From NCBI RefSeq assembly GCF_000379105.1, contig NZ_KB900609.1, forward strand, positions 2,990,274 through 3,054,273: a DNA stretch of 64,000 nt, given 5' to 3'. The stretch comes from Methylobacterium sp. WSM2598 (GTDB lineage: Bacteria > Pseudomonadota > Alphaproteobacteria > Rhizobiales > Beijerinckiaceae). Shown one piece after another: positions 6,681 through 16,342 of the stretch; position 1 is the stretch's first letter, and every line of letters begins with the position of its first letter. A program made the position numbers and the translations under genes. Below the pieces are notes generated by a model. That model did not search any database, was not told the DNA's origin, and saw nothing but the letters and a program-made list of their open reading frames with translations.

Positions 6681-9600
6681 CTATTCGGCCGCCGGGCGCC
6701 CCGCGGCCGGCCGCTTCGTACCCAGGATCTCGTCGTAGAGCCGCAGCAGGTCGTCGCCCTGGTCGGCCGCACGGCGCAGCGGCGGGCCGGGCGGCGGCGG
6801 CGCCTGGAACCGCGCCGGATCCGCGTCGATCGCCCCCAGCACCTCCCGCAGCGGGCCCGGCGTCGAGACGTCGATCACGAACCCGTCCACCCCCGGCCGC
6901 ACCTCCTCCCCCACCGCGCCCCGGTCGCTCGCCACGACCCACAGACCGAACGCCCGCGCCTCCCGCGACACGAGACCGAAGCTCTCCGGCCACAGCGACG
7001 GCACCAGCAGCACGTCAAGCTCCCCGTACAACCCCCCGATCTCCTCCTGCGCCACGGGGCCCACGATCCGCACCGGCGTCGTCCCCCACACCTCCTCGCT
7101 CGCGGAGCCCGGCTCCCGCGACAGGTCGACCAGCGTCAGGCCCAGGCACCGGAACGGCGTCGTGCGCAGCACCACCTCGAGCAGCGGCGCCCCCTTGTGC
7201 GCCTCCAGACCCCCCACGTGGCCCAGCCGCACCCGCGGACCCCGCCCCGCCCGCCGCGCCGGCACCCGCCCCAGCGACAGGCCGTTCGGCACGCTGCGCA
7301 CCTCCGGGAACCCCGCCGCCCGGTACAGGCCCGCGAAGCTCTCCGACACCGCCAGCACCCGGTCCGCCCCACACAGAAGCCGCCCCAGCCGCCGCCGCCG
7401 CAGGAGCTGCGCCCCCGCCCCGTGCGGCGCGTCCGAGGCCGCCTCCAGCAGGTCCGGCGAGGGACGCACCACCTGCCCGTCCCGGTCGAGCAGGAACTGG
7501 TGGTCCGAGATCCACCAGCCGTCGTGCACCGTCACCACGTGCCGCAGGCCCCGCGCCTGCGCCGCCTCCACCACCGACCCGCTCAGCCGCTGCACGCAGT
7601 GGAAGTGCACCAGGTCCGGGCACAGCCGGTCCAGGAACTCCCCGAACAGCGCCCCCAGCGCCGGGTTGAACGGGCGCCAGTCCATCCCGGGCTCCAGCGG
7701 CGTCGACAGCCGCAGCACCGGAACCCCCCGGTAGCCGTCCAGCCGCGCCCGGCCCGCCGGCTGCACCCCCTCGTCGCTCGCCGCCACCGCGAAGGCGTAG
7801 CGCTCCCCCGCCGCCGCCAGGAAGTGGTCGAGGTTGTCGCGCACCACCCGCGTCGCCCCGCCGATCGTCTGGGGCGGGAAGAACACGTTCACCAGCAGGA
7901 TCCGCGGCCGCGCCGCCGCCACGGCGGGCGCCGCCGGCCGCGCCAGCACGGACGCCACCCGCCCCGCCCCCGCCGCCAGCCCGTAATCCCGCCGCGCCTT
8001 GCGCCGCGCCGCCAGGCCGATCCGCCGCCGCAGCCCGGCATCCCCCACCAGCCGCTCCAGCGCCGAGGCCCACTCCTCGGGCGTGTCGGCAAACAGCACG
8101 TCCTCGCCCTCGACCAGGATCTCCCGGTAGGTGCGCGTCCCGCTCACCACCGAGGGCACCCCGGCCACCGCCGCCTCCAGCCACTTGATCTCGCTCTTGG
8201 CGTCCGCCGCCGCGCCGGGGGCGAGCACCGCCAGGTTCACGTCGACCCCCGACAGGATCTCCCAGTAATCCTCCACCTGCGCGGTGAAGCCGAGGCGGCG
8301 GATCCGGTCCCGGTGGGCCGCGAAGGCGGGATCGAGGGTGAGGTGGCCGGCGATCAGCAGGCGCAGCTGCGGGTGGCGCTCCAGCAGGCGCAGCAGGGCC
8401 GGGCCGGCCAGGGCGTTGAAGTCGCGGTTATGCGCCTTGGTGCCCGAGCCGTAGAACAGCGTCACGGGCGCCTCCGGGCGGGCGGGGGCGGGGTCCGGCC
8501 GGTCGAGGAAGGGGGCGTTGCGCTGGTCGAGGCCGTTGCGCAGGACGTGGCAGCGGCCCGTGCGCAGGAGCGGGCGCATGGCCTCGGCGAGGGCCGGGGT
8601 GGAGGCGAGGCCCTCGTCGCACTGGGCGAGGGCGAAGCGGAACAGGGGCACGCCGAACTGCAGCCCGACGTAGTCCTCGGGGGAGATCTGGCCCTCGAAG
8701 CTGTCGAAGGGGTCGGGGTAGCAGCGCGCGTCGAAGATGAGGTCGTCGACGTCGTAGAAGGTGGGCAGGCCGAGGGCGCGGGCGTAGAGGATGCTGTGGA
8801 GGATGTCGGGGAAGGCGGGGAGGCGGTAGAAGAGGGCGGCGCGGGCGGCGTGCAGGGCCTGGCGGAAGGCCCGGGCCTGGTCGGGGGGGAAGACGCGGAC
8901 GGTCCATCCGGCGTGCTCGAGCTGGCGGCGGCGCTGCTCGACGCGGTAGTGGACGCACTGGGGCAGATCGAGGTTGGCCAGGATGGCGACGGTCGGCCGC
9001 GGCGAGGGGATGGGCAAGGGGACGGGCAAGGGGGCGGCGAGGGGGAGGTCGGCGGCGAGCCGGTTCAGGGCCTCGTCCAGGAGGGCGTCGGCCTCGGCGC
9101 GGCGGCCCTGGCGGTACTCCGCGCGGGCGGCCTCGCAGGCGGCGTCGAAGGCCCGGCCGAGGATGCCGAGCCCCGCCTCGCGCCAGCGCGCGTCCTTGAT
9201 CCAGCGCGGCGACGAGGCCCGGATCTGCGCGCAGGCGGCCGGCAGATCTCCGGTGGCGGCCAGGCACTCGGCGGCGTGGATGTGGCTCCAGAGGCTCGAC
9301 CGCGGGTCGGCCGCGGCGGCCGCGTAATCGGCGGCCGCGGCGGCGAGGTCGCCCAGGGCCCGCGCGGCCTCGCCGCGGCCGTGCAGCCGGCGGGCGGTCG
9401 GGCCGCCGCGCGCGATCGCCTCGTCGTAGGCCCGGCGGGCGAGCGCGAAGCGCTGGCGCAGCAGGCAGCGCAGGCCCACCAGGGTGAGGAAGGCCGCGGC
9501 CTCCGGCCCCGTCACCACGTCCAGGCGGCCCTCCGGGAAGCCGTGGTCGAGACAGTGCTCCAAGAGGTCGGTGCGGCTCATCGCGCCGCGGGGCAGGGAC

Positions 9601-10466
9601 GCCCGATAGGTCTCCACCGCGAAGGCGGCCGGGAAGGCGCTCTCGCCGATCAGCAGGGCGATGCGGGCCGCCTCGTTCGGCGCGAAGTCCTGCTCGATGC
9701 CCTGCCGCAGCCAGTGCCGGTAGAGCGCCGCGTCGTCGGCCGCTCCCTCCACCCGGTAGGTCGCCCGGTAGAAGGCCGGATCGAAGATCGCGTCGGTGCG
9801 GATCGGGGCGAGGCGGTCGATGCCCTGCTCGACGAAGAGGCGGATGCCCTCCGCCCGGGTCCGCGGCGGCGCAGGGAGCCAGTCGGCGTTCAGGTGGATG
9901 AACTGGGCGAGGTCGAAGCGCCGCAGCCAGCGGCCCGGCGCCAGGCCGTGCGCGGCGAGGAAGCCCGTGAACAGCGCCAAGCCCTCGCGCGGCTCGGCCC
10001 CGGCGAGCCGCGCGAAGGTCTCGGCCTCCGCCGCGATGTCGAGGGCGTAGAGCCGCTTCTCCTCACGCCCGTGCTTGAGGAAATGCGCGGTGAACTGCCA
10101 GTCCCGCGTGAAGCGCCGGGCGAGGTCGGGATTCAGGTCGCCGTAGAGGCCGGGGTTGAAATCCTCCGGCAGCGCGCCGTGGCGCGTTGTCAGGTCCGCC
10201 AGGTAGGCGTCGCGCGTCGGGAAGCGGCCCTCGGCGCGGCCGTGCCGGACGTAGTGCTCCCGCAGGGCGTGCCGCTTCAGGCCGGAGAGGTCCGGATAGA
10301 GCTGCGCGTAGAAGTCGGGGTCGAAGGCGTCCCTCCCGAACCGCCAGGACACCGACCGGATCTTCCGGCCGAGCTTGGCGAGGAGCTTGATCCGGCGCTT
10401 CGGCACGTGGCTGACCCCTGCGAGGACGTCCGTGGGGCCGGCGCGGGTGAGGCGCCGGCGCATCAT
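6681..10466 (-). CDS. Large two-domain family-4-type glycosyltransferase with N-terminal repeats
   Basis: A 1261-residue protein probably acting on surface polysaccharide at the cytoplasmic face. Residues about 45-290 hold four degenerate repeats of the type FDPDFYAQLYPDL...HYVRHGRAEGRF. Residues about 330-470 look like a helical TPR-like stretch. A first glycosyltransferase-like domain follows at about 490-840 (with YDVDDLIFDARC and FYGSGTKAHNRDF), then a second at about 850-1250 (PPQTIGGATRVVRDN start; PSLWPESFGLVSREARAFG nucleotide-sugar region). The start used is ATGATG at the far end. A GTG 20 codons downstream (VPKRRIKLL) with an AGGGG site is a serious alternative. Donor and acceptor are unknown. 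Confidence 0.82.
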   Translation of the reverse strand: MMRRRLTRAGPTDVLAGVSHVPKRRIKLLAKLGRKIRSVSWRFGRDAFDPDFYAQLYPDLSGLKRHALREHYVRHGRAEGRFPTRDAYLADLTTRHGALPEDFNPGLYGDLNPDLARRFTRDWQFTAHFLKHGREEKRLYALDIAAEAETFARLAGAEPREGLALFTGFLAAHGLAPGRWLRRFDLAQFIHLNADWLPAPPRTRAEGIRLFVEQGIDRLAPIRTDAIFDPAFYRATYRVEGAADDAALYRHWLRQGIEQDFAPNEAARIALLIGESAFPAAFAVETYRASLPRGAMSRTDLLEHCLDHGFPEGRLDVVTGPEAAAFLTLVGLRCLLRQRFALARRAYDEAIARGGPTARRLHGRGEAARALGDLAAAAADYAAAAADPRSSLWSHIHAAECLAATGDLPAACAQIRASSPRWIKDARWREAGLGILGRAFDAACEAARAEYRQGRRAEADALLDEALNRLAADLPLAAPLPVPLPIPSPRPTVAILANLDLPQCVHYRVEQRRRQLEHAGWTVRVFPPDQARAFRQALHAARAALFYRLPAFPDILHSILYARALGLPTFYDVDDLIFDARCYPDPFDSFEGQISPEDYVGLQFGVPLFRFALAQCDEGLASTPALAEAMRPLLRTGRCHVLRNGLDQRNAPFLDRPDPAPARPEAPVTLFYGSGTKAHNRDFNALAGPALLRLLERHPQLRLLIAGHLTLDPAFAAHRDRIRRLGFTAQVEDYWEILSGVDVNLAVLAPGAAADAKSEIKWLEAAVAGVPSVVSGTRTYREILVEGEDVLFADTPEEWASALERLVGDAGLRRRIGLAARRKARRDYGLAAGAGRVASVLARPAAPAVAAARPRILLVNVFFPPQTIGGATRVVRDNLDHFLAAAGERYAFAVAASDEGVQPAGRARLDGYRGVPVLRLSTPLEPGMDWRPFNPALGALFGEFLDRLCPDLVHFHCVQRLSGSVVEAAQARGLRHVVTVHDGWWISDHQFLLDRDGQVVRPSPDLLEAASDAPHGAGAQLLRRRRLGRLLCGADRVLAVSESFAGLYRAAGFPEVRSVPNGLSLGRVPARRAGRGPRVRLGHVGGLEAHKGAPLLEVVLRTTPFRCLGLTLVDLSREPGSASEEVWGTTPVRIVGPVAQEEIGGLYGELDVLLVPSLWPESFGLVSREARAFGLWVVASDRGAVGEEVRPGVDGFVIDVSTPGPLREVLGAIDADPARFQAPPPPGPPLRRAADQGDDLLRLYDEILGTKRPAAGRPAAE

Positions 10467-10482
10467 CCACGGCCGCGGATGT

Positions 10483-10520
10483 CGGTCGGACGCAGAAAAT
10501 GCGCTAAGAAAACAAAGATC
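10483..10520 (+). repeat. Half copy of palindromic repeat family B
   Basis: CGCAGAAAATGCG, then a short variable part and CAAAGATC, matches the right arm and following bases of the full element at 36695-36797. The left palindrome arm is missing. It lies just upstream of the glycosyltransferase start. Confidence 0.55.
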
Positions 10521-10605
10521 TAGCGCGAAACCCGGTCGACCCGGAACGGACGTCGCTCTAGCACGGCGGGAGGGGCGGCGGCAACGCCGGGCCGGCTCGG
10601 TCCGC

Positions 10606-11151
10606 TCAGGGCTCGCCGAGCGCCGCCCGCGTGGCCGCGTCCGGGCCGAGCTCCTCCGGCCCTTCGAGGCCGAGCGCCTCGGCGAGCCGCTCCCGCGCCC
10701 GGCTCACCCGGCTCTTCATCGTCCCGACCGCCACGCCGCAGATGGCGGCCGCCTCCTCGTAGGTGAAGCTCTGGGCGCCCACCAGGACCAGGGCCTCCCG
10801 CTGCTGCGGCGGCAGGGCGGCGAGGGCGGCCCGGAACGCGCCGAACTCCAGATGCGCCTCCTGGGCCGGCAGCACCGAGAGCCGCGCCGCCCGCGCCCCG
10901 TCCACGTCCTCGACCTCGCGCCGCCGCTTGCGCTGCTCCGAGTAGAAGACGTTGCGCAGGATCGTGAACAGCCACGCCGTCAGGTTGGTGCCGCGCGCGA
11001 AGGTGTGGGCCTTGGTCCAGGCCCGCACCAGCGTCTCCTGCACGAGGTCGTCGCTGCGGTCGAGGTCGTGCGTGAGGGAGTAGGCGAAGGCGCGCAGGGC
11101 CGGGATGGCCCCGAGCAGGAGCCCGCGCATCTCGGGGTCGACGCCGGTCAT
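10606..11151 (-). CDS. ECF sigma factor, EcfG-like
   Basis: A 181-residue sigma-70 family protein. The start MTGVDPEMRGLL has GGAGGAGGAA seven bases upstream; an open frame extends further up but without a ribosome site. Region 2 (RSDDLVQETLVRAWTKAHTF, then NLTAWLFTILRNVFYS) covers about residues 10-75. Region 4 (ALPPQQREALVLVGAQ, then YEEAAAICGVAVGTMKSRVSRAR) covers about 105-165. The pattern resembles EcfG/ECF15, the general stress sigma factors of alphaproteobacteria normally held by the anti-sigma NepR and released by PhyR. No nepR or phyR is seen beside it, so this may be an additional paralogue. Stress genes at the left end may be in its regulon, which is an inference. Confidence 0.8.
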   Translation of the reverse strand: MTGVDPEMRGLLLGAIPALRAFAYSLTHDLDRSDDLVQETLVRAWTKAHTFARGTNLTAWLFTILRNVFYSEQRKRRREVEDVDGARAARLSVLPAQEAHLEFGAFRAALAALPPQQREALVLVGAQSFTYEEAAAICGVAVGTMKSRVSRARERLAEALGLEGPEELGPDAATRAALGEP

Positions 11152-11574
11152 CGGGCTTCCTCCTCCGCACCGCTCCCCGGTCCCGCCGCGGCCGCGGCGC
11201 GCGGCAGCGGGATCCCCGAGGGACGGGCCGGGGATCCTCACCCGGCCGACCCCGTCCCCTCGCCGCTTCCCTCGTGTTCCGTCATGAATGCGTCGATGGC
11301 CGCATTCGGTCTCCGATGCCGCACTAAAGACCCCGGCTTTAATGAGATCTGAAAAAGATATTCAGCCAATCTTAATCGAGAAACTTTGCCTTTAGCTTCG
11401 CCGTCGAGGAGGATTTCTGCCGGCGGACGGGCGCGCGAGCGAGGCGTCGGAGCCGCGCGCGCCGCGGCGGGCTCGGACGAGGCAGAGACGCCGCGGCGCT
11501 GTGGCGCGGATGCGCTTGCCCGGGCCGGTCCCCCTCCTAACCTTAGGACCCGACCTGCAATCGGGGATTCTCTC
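11152..11574. other. Intergenic region upstream of the sigma factor gene
   Basis: About 423 bp without a convincing gene. It holds an 8-bp inverted repeat, GGATCCCC (11210-11217) and GGGGATCC (11230-11237). An unusually AT-rich stretch near 11290-11400 is probably the promoter zone for the minus-strand sigma gene. I found no NepR-like small ORF and no clear EcfG promoter here. Confidence 0.5.
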
Positions 11575-11838
11575 TTGGTTTCGTCGCTTCGTGCCTCGGC
11601 CGCCCTCGCGGCCTTCCTCACCTTCACGATCACGCCGGCCCTCGCGCAGCGCGACGATCCGGGCCTGCAGATGAACTGCGCGAGCGATTACTTCCGGCTC
11701 TGCGCGGGGGCCGACCCGGACAGTCCCGAGGTCGAGCGCTGCTTCGAGCGCAACCGCGGACGCCTGTCGGCCCAGTGCCGGGCCGCGATCACCGCCTTCG
11801 ACAAGGGGGAACCGACGAGCGCGATCCGGCGGCAATAG
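11575..11838 (+). CDS. Small secreted cysteine-rich repeat protein
   Basis: An 87-residue protein. The likely start is TTG (read as Met; VSSLRASAALAAFL follows), because no ATG or GTG stands before the signal peptide; this start is uncertain. Residues 1-24 are a signal peptide ending TPALAQ. The mature part has four cysteines in the order MNCASDYFRLC, VERC, SAQC with DY and L residues between. This is the pattern of the bacterial cysteine-rich repeat found in small exported proteins of rhizobia. Two disulfides in the periplasm are likely. Function is unknown. It is divergent from the sigma factor gene and convergent with moeA. Confidence 0.6.
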   Translation: MVSSLRASAALAAFLTFTITPALAQRDDPGLQMNCASDYFRLCAGADPDSPEVERCFERNRGRLSAQCRAAITAFDKGEPTSAIRRQ

Positions 11839-11872
11839 GGGCGGAGCCGGGCGGCGCCCGCCGGCCCGCCGC

Positions 11873-13096
11873 TCAGCCGGCCCGGTCGAGCCGCAGGATC
11901 CGGCAGGGCTCGCCCGCCTTCGCGGCGGGGGCGTGGGGCGGGCGCACCAGCAGCGCCTCCGCGGTGGCCAGCACCGAGAGCATCGAGGAATCCTGGCGCG
12001 GCGCCGGATGGACGCGGGGCAGCCCGTCGCCGCCCGGTTCGAGCCGCGCCCGCATGTAGTCCTGCCGGGCGTCGTTCTCCGGCAGGTCGCGGCCGAGGAT
12101 CGCCGGCTCGCTGCGGTCGGCCCCCGCCTCGGGATCGCCGAGGAGCGCCCGGACCAGGGGGCGCACGAAGACGAGGCCGCAGACCACCGACGAGACCGGG
12201 TTGCCGGGCAGGCCGAGCACCGCCATCGGGCCGAGCCGCCCGTGCATCAGCGGCTTGCCGGGCCGGATCGCCACCCGCCAGAAGCCGAGCGCGAGGCCCT
12301 GGCGCACCAGCGCCGACTGGACGAGGTCGTGGTCGCCGACCGAGGCGCCCCCGAGGGTGACGAGGAGGTCGGCCCGCTCCTCCCGGGCGCGGCCGATCGC
12401 GGCTTCGAGGTCGGCGAAGCGGTCGCCCGCGATGCCGAGATCGACCGCCTCCGCCCCGGCCTCCTCGGCCATTGCCGCGAGCGCGAGGCCGTTCGAGGCG
12501 ACGATCTGGTCCCAGGCGGCGGGCTCGCCGGGCCGCACCAGCTCGTCGCCCGTCGCCAGGATCGCCACCCGCGGGCGGCGGCGCAGGCGCAGCGAAGGGT
12601 GTCCGCCCGCGGCGGCGAGCGCGAGGCGCTGCCCGTCGAGGCGGGTGCCGGCGGGCAGGAGCAGGTCGCCCTGCCGGAAGTCGAGGCCGCTGCCGCGCAG
12701 GTGCCGCCCCGGCGGGTTCGCGACGAGGAGGCGCACGCTCTCGCCCCGCGCCTCCGCATCCTCCTGGATGACGACCGTGTCGGCGCCCTCCGGCATCGGC
12801 GCGCCGGTGAGGATGCGCACCGCCTCGCCGGGGCCGACCGGACCGCGCAGGCCGTGCCCGGCGGCGCTGGTGCCGATGAGCCGGAGCGTGACCGGCGCCC
12901 CGGCGAGGTCGGCGCTGCGCACGGCGTAGCCGTCCATGGCCGAGGTGACGAAGGGCGGCTGCGTGCGCAGGGCCCGCACCTCCTCGGCGAGGGTGCGGCC
13001 GGCGGCCCGCCCGATCGGCACCGTCTCGGCCGCGACCGTGGCGGCGCCGGCGAGGATGCGCGCGAGCGCCTCCGCGACGGGCAGGAGCGCGCTCAC
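11873..13096 (-). CDS. moeA: Molybdopterin molybdenumtransferase MoeA
   Basis: A 407-residue enzyme that inserts molybdate into adenylylated molybdopterin to give the active cofactor. Family marks are SAMDGYAV near residue 53, the MPEGADTVV(I) stretch, [16 protein letters not shown] and GLPGNPVSS. The start is GTG ([11 protein letters not shown]), overlapping the moaC stop as GTGA, so the two genes are translationally coupled. Cofactor made here would serve the molybdenum hydroxylase encoded by coxSLM in the same window. The trp-moaC-moeA order is a known alphaproteobacterial arrangement, usually followed by lexA, which is absent here. Confidence 0.95.
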   Translation of the reverse strand: MSALLPVAEALARILAGAATVAAETVPIGRAAGRTLAEEVRALRTQPPFVTSAMDGYAVRSADLAGAPVTLRLIGTSAAGHGLRGPVGPGEAVRILTGAPMPEGADTVVIQEDAEARGESVRLLVANPPGRHLRGSGLDFRQGDLLLPAGTRLDGQRLALAAAGGHPSLRLRRRPRVAILATGDELVRPGEPAAWDQIVASNGLALAAMAEEAGAEAVDLGIAGDRFADLEAAIGRAREERADLLVTLGGASVGDHDLVQSALVRQGLALGFWRVAIRPGKPLMHGRLGPMAVLGLPGNPVSSVVCGLVFVRPLVRALLGDPEAGADRSEPAILGRDLPENDARQDYMRARLEPGGDGLPRVHPAPRQDSSMLSVLATAEALLVRPPHAPAAKAGEPCRILRLDRAG

Positions 13097-13575
13097 GCGG
13101 GATCCGCCGCGTAGGAGCCCGAGCGGCCGCCGCTCTTCTCGAGGAGCCGGATCCCCTCGATCCGCATGCCCCGGTCGGCGGCCTTGACCATGTCGTAGAC
13201 GGTGAGGCAGGCGACCGAGACGGCGGTGAGCGCCTCCATCTCGACCCCGGTCGGCCCCTGGACCCTCACCTCGGCGGTGATGCGGATGCCCGGCAGGGCC
13301 GCGTCGGGCTCGCACTCGACCCGCACCTTGGACAGCAGGAGCGGGTGGCAGAGGGGGATGAGGTCGTGGGTGCGCTTGGCCGCCATGATCCCGGCGAGCC
13401 GGGCGGTGCCGAGCACGTCGCCCTTCTTGGCATCGCCCTCGCGGATGAGGCGCAGGGTCTCGGGCCGCATCACGATCGCGCCCTCCGCCCGGGCGGTGCG
13501 GGCCGTCGCGGCCTTGTCGGAGACGTCCACCATGTTGGCGGCGCCGGTCGCGTCGAGGTGGGTCAGGCTCGCCAT
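13093..13575 (-). CDS. moaC: Cyclic pyranopterin monophosphate synthase MoaC
   Basis: A 160-residue enzyme converting the MoaA product into cyclic pyranopterin monophosphate, the second half of step one in molybdenum cofactor synthesis. Motifs are [17 protein letters not shown] at the N-terminus, the [19 protein letters not shown] region, [30 protein letters not shown] and the KSGG C-terminal loop. All are conserved, and length matches the family. It is coupled to moeA by a GTGA overlap and follows trpC after 100 bp. Confidence 0.96.
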   Translation of the reverse strand: MASLTHLDATGAANMVDVSDKAATARTARAEGAIVMRPETLRLIREGDAKKGDVLGTARLAGIMAAKRTHDLIPLCHPLLLSKVRVECEPDAALPGIRITAEVRVQGPTGVEMEALTAVSVACLTVYDMVKAADRGMRIEGIRLLEKSGGRSGSYAADPA

Positions 13576-13646
13576 GGGGTACCGCTCCGTGGATCGACCG
13601 CGTGCCGTCGGAGAGATGGGGCGCGGCGCCGGCCGAGGGAGGGCCG

Positions 13647-13665
13647 GATCGGCCGCGGGCCGATC
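13647..13665. terminator. Hairpin between trpC and moaC
   Basis: GATCGGCC, a GCG loop and GGCCGATC make a perfect 8-bp stem 11 bp after the trpC stop. There is no T tract. It may stabilise the trp mRNA end or attenuate read-through into moaC. Confidence 0.35.
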
Positions 13666-13675
13666 GGCGCGACGG

Positions 13676-14539
13676 TCACGAACCCGCCGGCTCCCCGAAC
13701 AGCAGCCGCCGCGTCGCCGCCGTCACGTCCGCCTCGCGCATCAGGCTCTCGCCGACCAGGAGGGTGCGGATGCCCGCCCGGGCGAGCCGCTGCGCGTCGG
13801 CATGGCCGGCGATGCCGCTCTCGCCCACCACGATGCGGTCCTCCGGCACCAGGGGCCGCAGGGCGAGCGCGGTCTCCAGCGAGACCTCGAAGGTGCGCAG
13901 GTCGCGGTTGTTGATGCCGATCATCCGGGTCCCGAGGGGGAGCGCCCGCTCCAGCTCGGCGCGGTCGTGCACCTCGACCAGCACGTCCATGCCGAGGTCG
14001 TGCGCCGTCGCGACGAGCGCGGCCGCCTCCTCGTCGTCGAGGCTCGCCATGATGACCAGGATGCAATCCGCCCCCCAGGCCCGGGCCTCCACCACCTGGT
14101 AGGGCTCGAACAGGAAGTCCTTGCGCAGGACCGGCAGCGGGCAGGCCTGCCGGGCCGCCGTCAGGTATTCGGGCCGGCCCTTGAAGGAGGGCTCGTCGGT
14201 GAGGACCGACAGGCAGGTGGCGCCGCCCTCCGCGTAGGCGCGGGCCAGCGCCGGCGGGTCGAAATCCGCGCGGATCAGCCCCCTGGAGGGGGAGGCCTTC
14301 TTGATCTCGGCGATGAGGGCGGGGCGGCCCGCCGCGAGATCGGCCCGGATCGCCTCCGCGAAGCCGCGGGGCGGGTCGGCCTTCTCGGCGCGGCGCTCCA
14401 GCTCGGCGAGGGGCACGCGCAGCTTCGCCTCGGCGATCTCGCGGCGCTTGTAGGCCTCGATATGGGCCAGCACGTCCGGGCGGGCGGCGGAGGCCGGCCG
14501 GTCGGCGGGCGCAGGGCTCTTCGGCTCGAACACGGGCAA
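13676..14539 (-). CDS. trpC: Indole-3-glycerol phosphate synthase TrpC
   Basis: A 287-residue TIM-barrel enzyme closing the indole ring from CdRP in tryptophan synthesis. Family marks are the [15 protein letters not shown] catalytic lysine strand, [25 protein letters not shown], the MDVLVEVHD strand, [12 protein letters not shown] and VVGESGI. An N-terminal extension of about 25 residues ([14 protein letters not shown]) precedes the usual start [16 protein letters not shown]. It follows trpD after 15 bp in a trpG-trpD-trpC run on the minus strand. No trpF domain is fused. Confidence 0.96.
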   Translation of the reverse strand: MPVFEPKSPAPADRPASAARPDVLAHIEAYKRREIAEAKLRVPLAELERRAEKADPPRGFAEAIRADLAAGRPALIAEIKKASPSRGLIRADFDPPALARAYAEGGATCLSVLTDEPSFKGRPEYLTAARQACPLPVLRKDFLFEPYQVVEARAWGADCILVIMASLDDEEAAALVATAHDLGMDVLVEVHDRAELERALPLGTRMIGINNRDLRTFEVSLETALALRPLVPEDRIVVGESGIAGHADAQRLARAGIRTLLVGESLMREADVTAATRRLLFGEPAGS

Positions 14540-14554
14540 CCCCCTCTTGACCGG

Positions 14555-15568
14555 TCAGGCGTTGGAGACGGCGACGAGGCGCGCCAGCACGGCGCGGGCC
14601 GCCCCGGTCTCGATCGCCTGGGCGGCCCGCGCCACGCCCTCGCCGAGGCCCGCGCAGGCGCCCGCCACCACCAGGGCCGCGCCCGCGTTGAGCACCGCGA
14701 TGTCGCGATAGGGGGTGCGCGCCCCGTCGAGCACGGCCCGCAGCGCCGCCGCGTTGTGCTCCGGATCCGCCCCGCGCAGGTCCTCCGGGCTCGCCAGCGC
14801 CAGGCCGACCTCGCGCGGGTCGATGGTGAAGTGGCGGATCGCGCCGTCCTCCAGGGCCACGACGGCGGTCGGGCCCGTGGTGGTGATCTCGTCGAGCCCG
14901 TCCGAGCCGTGCACGGTCCAGACCCGGCGGCTGCCGAGATCGGCGAGCACCCGGGTCAGGGGCTCGGCCAGCGAGCCCGCGTAGACGCCGAGCAGCTGGC
15001 CCGCCACGCCGGCCGGGTTGCACAGCGGCCCGAGCAGGTTGAACAGGGTGCGGGTGCCGAGTTCGACCCGCACCGGCGCCACGTGCCGCATCGAGGCGTG
15101 GTGGGCCTGGGCGAACATGAAGCAGAGGCCCGCCTCCTCCAGGCAGCGCGCCAGCCCCTCCGGATCGAGCCCGAGCCTGACGCCGAGCGCCGCCAGCACG
15201 TCGGCCGCCCCGGAGCGCGACGAGGCGGCGCGGTTGCCGTGCTTGGCCACCGGCACGCCGCAGGCGGCGGTGAGGATGGAGGCCAGCGTCGAGACGTTGT
15301 AGCTGCCCGAATGGTCGCCGCCGGTGCCGACGATGTCGATGGCGCCCGCGGGCGCGACCACCCGCACCATGCGCTCGCGCAGGGCGCCCGCCGCGCCCAC
15401 GATCTCGTCCTGCGCCTCGCCGCGCACCCGCAGGGCCATCAGGAAGGCGCCCGCCTGGGCGTGGGTCACCTCGCCGGAGAGCAGGTGGTCGAAGGCGGTG
15501 CGGGCCTCCTCGCGCGTGAGCGCCGCACCCGTGGCGACCTTCGCCAGGTAGGGCTTGAACGAATCCAT
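14555..15568 (-). CDS. trpD: Anthranilate phosphoribosyltransferase TrpD
   Basis: A 337-residue enzyme transferring phosphoribose from PRPP to anthranilate. The start [14 protein letters not shown] was chosen because homologues begin there; the frame extends 15 codons further up. Marks include [17 protein letters not shown] (PRPP binding), [17 protein letters not shown], the [18 protein letters not shown] stretch and [12 protein letters not shown]. It lies 41 bp after trpG and 15 bp before trpC, consistent with one transcript. Confidence 0.96.
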   Translation of the reverse strand: MDSFKPYLAKVATGAALTREEARTAFDHLLSGEVTHAQAGAFLMALRVRGEAQDEIVGAAGALRERMVRVVAPAGAIDIVGTGGDHSGSYNVSTLASILTAACGVPVAKHGNRAASSRSGAADVLAALGVRLGLDPEGLARCLEEAGLCFMFAQAHHASMRHVAPVRVELGTRTLFNLLGPLCNPAGVAGQLLGVYAGSLAEPLTRVLADLGSRRVWTVHGSDGLDEITTTGPTAVVALEDGAIRHFTIDPREVGLALASPEDLRGADPEHNAAALRAVLDGARTPYRDIAVLNAGAALVVAGACAGLGEGVARAAQAIETGAARAVLARLVAVSNA

Positions 15569-15609
15569 GACGGGCCTTGATGTCTCGGCGCGGCTTTCCT
15601 GTCGGGGCG

Positions 15610-16230
15610 TCAATGCACCGCGGCGGCGCGCTTGTCACCCCGCCGGGCGGCGTTCCAGGCCGCGGCGAGATCGAGGAAGTTCCGCACCATGCGCGCCCCG
15701 TGCTGGGACAGGATGCTCTCGGGGTGGAACTGCACGCCGTGGACCGGCCGGCTCGCATGTTCGAGCGCCATGATGAGCCCGTCCGCCTCCGCCGTGACCA
15801 CGAGGTCCGGCGGGCAGCTCGCCCGCTCGATGATGAGCGAGTGGTAGCGGGTGGCCGCGAAGGGGCCGTTGATGCCGCGGAAGAGCCCGGTGGCGCGGTG
15901 CTCCACCGTCGAGACCTTGCCGTGCATCGGCGCGGGCGCGCGGACCACCTCGCCCCCGAAGGCCTGACCGATCGCCTGGAGGCCGAGGCAGACGCCGAAG
16001 AGCGGGATCTCGTCGCTGAGCTCCCGCACCACGTCGAGGCAGATGCCGGCCTCGCTCGGCGTGCAGGGTCCGGGCGACAGCACCAGGGCGTCCGGGGCGC
16101 GGGCGCGGATCTCCGGCACGGTGATCTCGTCGTTGCGCAGGACCGTGATGCCCGAGACCAGCGGCCCGATCAGGTGCACGAGGTTCCAGGTGAAGGAGTC
16201 GTAATTGTCGATGACGAGGATGTCGGCCAT
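15610..16230 (-). CDS. trpG: Anthranilate synthase glutamine amidotransferase TrpG
   Basis: A 206-residue class I glutamine amidotransferase supplying ammonia to TrpE. The catalytic triad is visible: the nucleophile Cys in [17 protein letters not shown] and the His/Glu in [26 protein letters not shown] and [15 protein letters not shown] are family marks. In alphaproteobacteria a TrpG-type subunit may also serve folate synthesis (PabA). The clustering with trpD and trpC favours tryptophan. A truncated toxin gene lies between it and trpE. Confidence 0.94.
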   Translation of the reverse strand: MADILVIDNYDSFTWNLVHLIGPLVSGITVLRNDEITVPEIRARAPDALVLSPGPCTPSEAGICLDVVRELSDEIPLFGVCLGLQAIGQAFGGEVVRAPAPMHGKVSTVEHRATGLFRGINGPFAATRYHSLIIERASCPPDLVVTAEADGLIMALEHASRPVHGVQFHPESILSQHGARMVRNFLDLAAAWNAARRGDKRAAAVH

Positions 16231-16342
16231 GGCTCGCGCTCGCGGTCCGGGCCGGTTTGGGCGGTGGGCCGGGCGCGGTCAAGGGGCAGCCGGGGGCCGC
16301 GATGCCGCGAAGCGGGCGGGCCGGCGCGCGAGGGGGCCGGTT

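Noticed and set aside
7197..10523. Very long plus-strand open frame opposite the glycosyltransferase gene
   Set aside because: It has composition of a GC-rich antisense shadow (Arg/Gly/Pro/His-rich, no family match), while the minus strand encodes recognisable domains.
11238..11285. 15-codon minus-strand leader-like ORF before the sigma factor gene
   Set aside because: Too short, without an attenuator structure or codon bias; likely chance.
13202..15580. Long plus-strand open frame opposite trpD, trpC and moaC
   Set aside because: The minus-strand proteins are unmistakable enzymes; the plus frame is an artefact of GC-rich codon use.
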